Assembly: GCA_963966185.1 (NCBI GenBank)
Contig: CAWZYM010000340.1
Span: forward strand, 301,001-365,000
Direction: 5' to 3'
Length of the DNA stretch: 64,000 nt
Source: Rhabditoides inermis
Lineage: Eukaryota; Nematoda; Chromadorea; Rhabditida; Rhabditidae
Shown here: piece after piece, positions 61,191-64,000 of the stretch
Position numbering within the stretch: the stretch's first letter is position 1
Layout of the letters: the number at the start of each line of letters is the position of its first letter
Translations under genes and position numbers: made by a program
Notes under the pieces: generated by a model
What the model was told of the DNA's origin: nothing
The model's input: the letters and a program-made list of their open reading frames with translations, nothing else
Database searches by the model: none

Positions 61191-64000
61191 TTGCTGGCCA
61201 CCCAAAACAGATGCTGGCTATCAAAAACAGATGCTGGCTATCCAAAAAAAGATGCTGGACATCCAAAACAGATGTTGGCCATCCAAATTTCATGCTGGCC
61301 ATCAAAAACAGATGCTGATTATCAAAAACAGATGCTGATTATCAAAACAGATGCTGGCCATCGAACACAGATGCTGACTATTGAAAACAGATGTTGGCTA
61401 CTGAAAACTCATGCTGGCCATTAAAAACAGATGATGACTATCAAAAACAGATGCTGACTATTGAAAACAGATGTTGGCCATCTAAAACTCATGCTGGCCA
61501 TCAAAAACAGATGCTGACTATCAAAAACAGATGCTGATTATCAAAAACAGATGCTGGCCATCGAAAACAGTTGCTGACTATCAAAAACAGATGCTGGACA
61601 GCCAAAACAGATGCTGGCCGTCCAAAACAGATGCTGGACTTCCAAAACTGATGCTGACTATCAAAAACAGATGCTGGCCATCCAAAACAGATGCTGACTA
61701 TCGAAAACAGATGTTGGCCATCCAAAACTCATGCTGGCTATCAAAAACAGATGCTGACTATCAAAAACAGATGCTGACTATCAAAAACAGATGCTGACTA
61801 TCAAAAACAGATGCTGACCATCAAAAACAGATGTTGGCTTTCCGAAACAGTTGCTGGCCACCCAAAACAGATGCTGGCTATCAAAAACAGATGCTGATTA
61901 TCAAAAACAGATGCTGATTATCAAAACAGATGCTGGCCATCGAACACAGATGCTGACTATTGAAAACAGATGTTGGCTACTGAAAACTCAAGCTGGCCAT
62001 TAAAAACAGATGATGACTATCAAAAACAGATGCTGACTATCAAAAACAGATGTTGGCCATCGAAAACAGATGCTGGCCATCAAAAACAGATGCTGACTAT
62101 CAAAAACAGATGCTGATTATCAAAAACAGATGCTGGCCATCGAAAACAGATGCTGACTATTGAAAACAGATGTTGGCCATCGAAAACAGATGCTGACTTT
62201 TAAAAACAAATGTTGGCCATCCAAAACTCATGCTGGCCATCAAAAACAGATGCTGACTATCAAAAACATATGCTGATTATCAAAAACAGATGCTGGCTAT
62301 CCAAAAAAAGATGCTGGACATCCAAAACAGATGTTGGGCTTCCAAAACTCATGCTGGCCATCAAAAACAGATGCTGACTATCAAAAACAGATGCTGATTA
62401 TCAAAAGAAGATGCTGGCCATCGAAAACAGATGCTGACTTTTAAAAACAAATGTTGGCCATCCAAAACTCATGCTGGCCATCAAAAACAGATGCTGACTA
62501 TCAAAAACATATGCTGATTATCAAAAACAGATGTTGGCCATCGAAAACAGATGCTGGCCATCAAAAACAGATGCTGGCCATCGAAAACAGATGCTGACTA
62601 TTGAAAACAGATGTTGGCCATCCAAAACTCATGCTGGCCATCAAAAACAGATGCTGACTATCAAAAACAGATGCTGATTATCAAAAACAGATGCTGGTCA
62701 TCGAAAACAGATGCTGACTATCAAAAACAGATGCTGATTATCAAAAACAGATGCTGGCCATCGAAAACAGATGCTGACTATTGAAAACAGATGTTGGCCA
62801 TCGAAAACAGATGCTGACTTTTAAAAACAAATGTTGGCCATCCAAAACTCATGCTGGCCATCAAAAACAGATGCTGACTATCAAAAACATATGCTGATTA
62901 TCAAAAACAGATGCTGGCTATCCAAAAAAAGATGCTGGACATCCAAAACAGATGTTGGGCTTCCAAAACTCATGCTGGCCATCAAAAACAGATGCTGACT
63001 ATCAAAAACAGATGCTGATTATCAAAAGAAGATGCTGGCCATCGAAAACAGATGCTGACTTTTAAAAACAAATGTTGGCCATCCAAAACTCATGCTGGCC
63101 ATCAAAAACAGATGCTGACTATCAAAAACATATGCTGATTATCAAAAACAGATGTTGGCCATCGAAAACAGATGCTGGCCATCAAAAACAGATGCTGGCC
63201 ATCGAAAACAGATGCTGACTATTGAAAACAGATGTTGGCCATCCAAAACTCATGCTGGCCATCAAAAACAGATGCTGACTATCAAAAACAGATGCTGATT
63301 ATCAAAAACAGATGCTGGTCATCGAAAACAGATGCTGACTATCAAAAACAGATGCTGGACAGCCAAAACAGATGCTGGCCGTCCAAAACAGATGCTGGAC
63401 TTCCAAAACTGATGCTGACTATCAAAAACAGATGCTGGCCATCCAAAACAGATGCTGACTATTGAAAACAGATGTTGGCCATCCAAAACTCATGCTGGCT
63501 ATCAAAAACAGATGCTGACTATCAAAAACAGATGCTGACTATCAAAAACAGATGCTGACCATCAAAAACAGATGGTGGCTTTCCAAAACAGTTGCTGGCC
63601 ACCCAAAACAGATGCTGGCTATCAAAAACAGATGCTGGCTATCCAAAAAAGATGCTGGACATCCAAAACAGATGTTGGCCATCCAAATTTCATGCTGGCC
63701 ATCAAAAACAGATGCTGACTATCAAAAACAGATGCTGATTATAAAAACAGATGCTGGCCATCGAAAACAGAACCTGACTATTGAAAACAGATGTTGGGCA
63801 TCCAAAACTCATGCTGGCCATCAAAAACAGATGCTGACTATCAAAAACAGATGCTGATTATCAAAAACAGATGCTGGCCATCGAAAACAGATGCTGACTT
63901 TTAAAAACAAATGTTGGCCATCCAAAACTCATGCTGGCCATCAAAAACAGATGCTGACTATCAAAAACAGATGCTGATTATCAAAAACAGATGCTGGCTA

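Larger units (their letters stand above)
23559..64000 (+). repeat. 20-bp satellite array, right segment
   Basis: The same satellite continues in + orientation to the end of the window, which cuts it mid-array. Large duplications dominate it, with 15 embedded 9-bp blocks up to 58281 and none after. Sequence from 61191 to the end resembles 36942-39060 again, sharing the rare ATCGAACACAG and ATTATAAAAACAG monomers, so another higher-order copy starts near the window edge. No gene or unrelated sequence is seen in these 40 kb. Confidence 0.97.

Noticed and set aside
1..64000. Hundreds of 60-220-codon open frames with [15 protein letters not shown]-type peptides or SICFxWPASV peptides on the other strand
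   Set aside because: They are periodic translations of the 20-bp monomer and its reverse complement. They start and stop wherever monomer joints create ATG or TGA, and every frame shows the same peptide. There is no independent coding signal.
1..64000. CRISPR-like array
   Set aside because: Repeats are directly adjacent with no unique spacers, monomers vary gradually, and no cas genes are present. This is a eukaryotic satellite.
1..64000. Telomeric or CENP-B-box-bearing centromeric repeat
   Set aside because: The monomer does not match known telomere units and no CENP-B box motif is seen. Centromeric or pericentromeric location stays possible but cannot be shown from sequence.

Overview
The window is almost entirely eukaryotic satellite DNA. 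About 61.6 of 64 kb is a head-to-tail array of a roughly 20-bp monomer (consensus ACTATCAAAAACAGATGCTG, about 35% GC) whose variants are arranged in nested higher-order repeats. I find no protein-coding gene, tRNA, rRNA or CRISPR array I would defend. The array, the long CT microsatellites and a Helitron-like insertion point to a nuclear, probably heterochromatic (pericentromeric or similar) region of a eukaryote. The 5' end of the insertion looks like invertebrate Helitrons, but the species cannot be named from this sequence.

Layout. (1) 1-4760: satellite in + orientation, with more diverged monomers, a 1.58-kb tandem duplication and a short decayed 9-bp repeat at 3222-3263. (2) 4761-7164: a non-satellite island holding a GC-rich hairpin, three CT tracts, a 64-bp minisatellite and AT-rich unique sequence. 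It interrupts a single monomer without disturbing its phase. Read on the minus strand it begins TC, ends CTAG, has a hairpin 10 nt before that end, and sits at a T^T site with no target duplication. This is the architecture of a non-autonomous Helitron/Helentron. (3) 7165-18110: + satellite with about 2.4-kb and 2.03-2.09-kb tandem duplications. (4) 18111-23558: the same satellite in inverted orientation. (5) 23559-64000: + satellite in duplications of 4-5 kb, including five successive long copies from 39788 on.

A 9-bp minisatellite, (CTTACCACG)n, occurs 20 times (18 in +, 2 inside the inverted block). It always lies at the same point of the same monomer context and carries 12 to 77 units. 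The block therefore arose once and spread with the higher-order repeat, while unit number kept changing. Unit counts, variant units inside blocks and private monomer variants give a partial duplication history of the array.

The many open frames in the satellite are a by-product of a 20-bp period. Twenty is not a multiple of 3, so a 60-bp cycle encodes the same 20-residue peptide in whichever frame is read. Functional ideas about the array (curvature, bHLH sites, transcription) are inference only.
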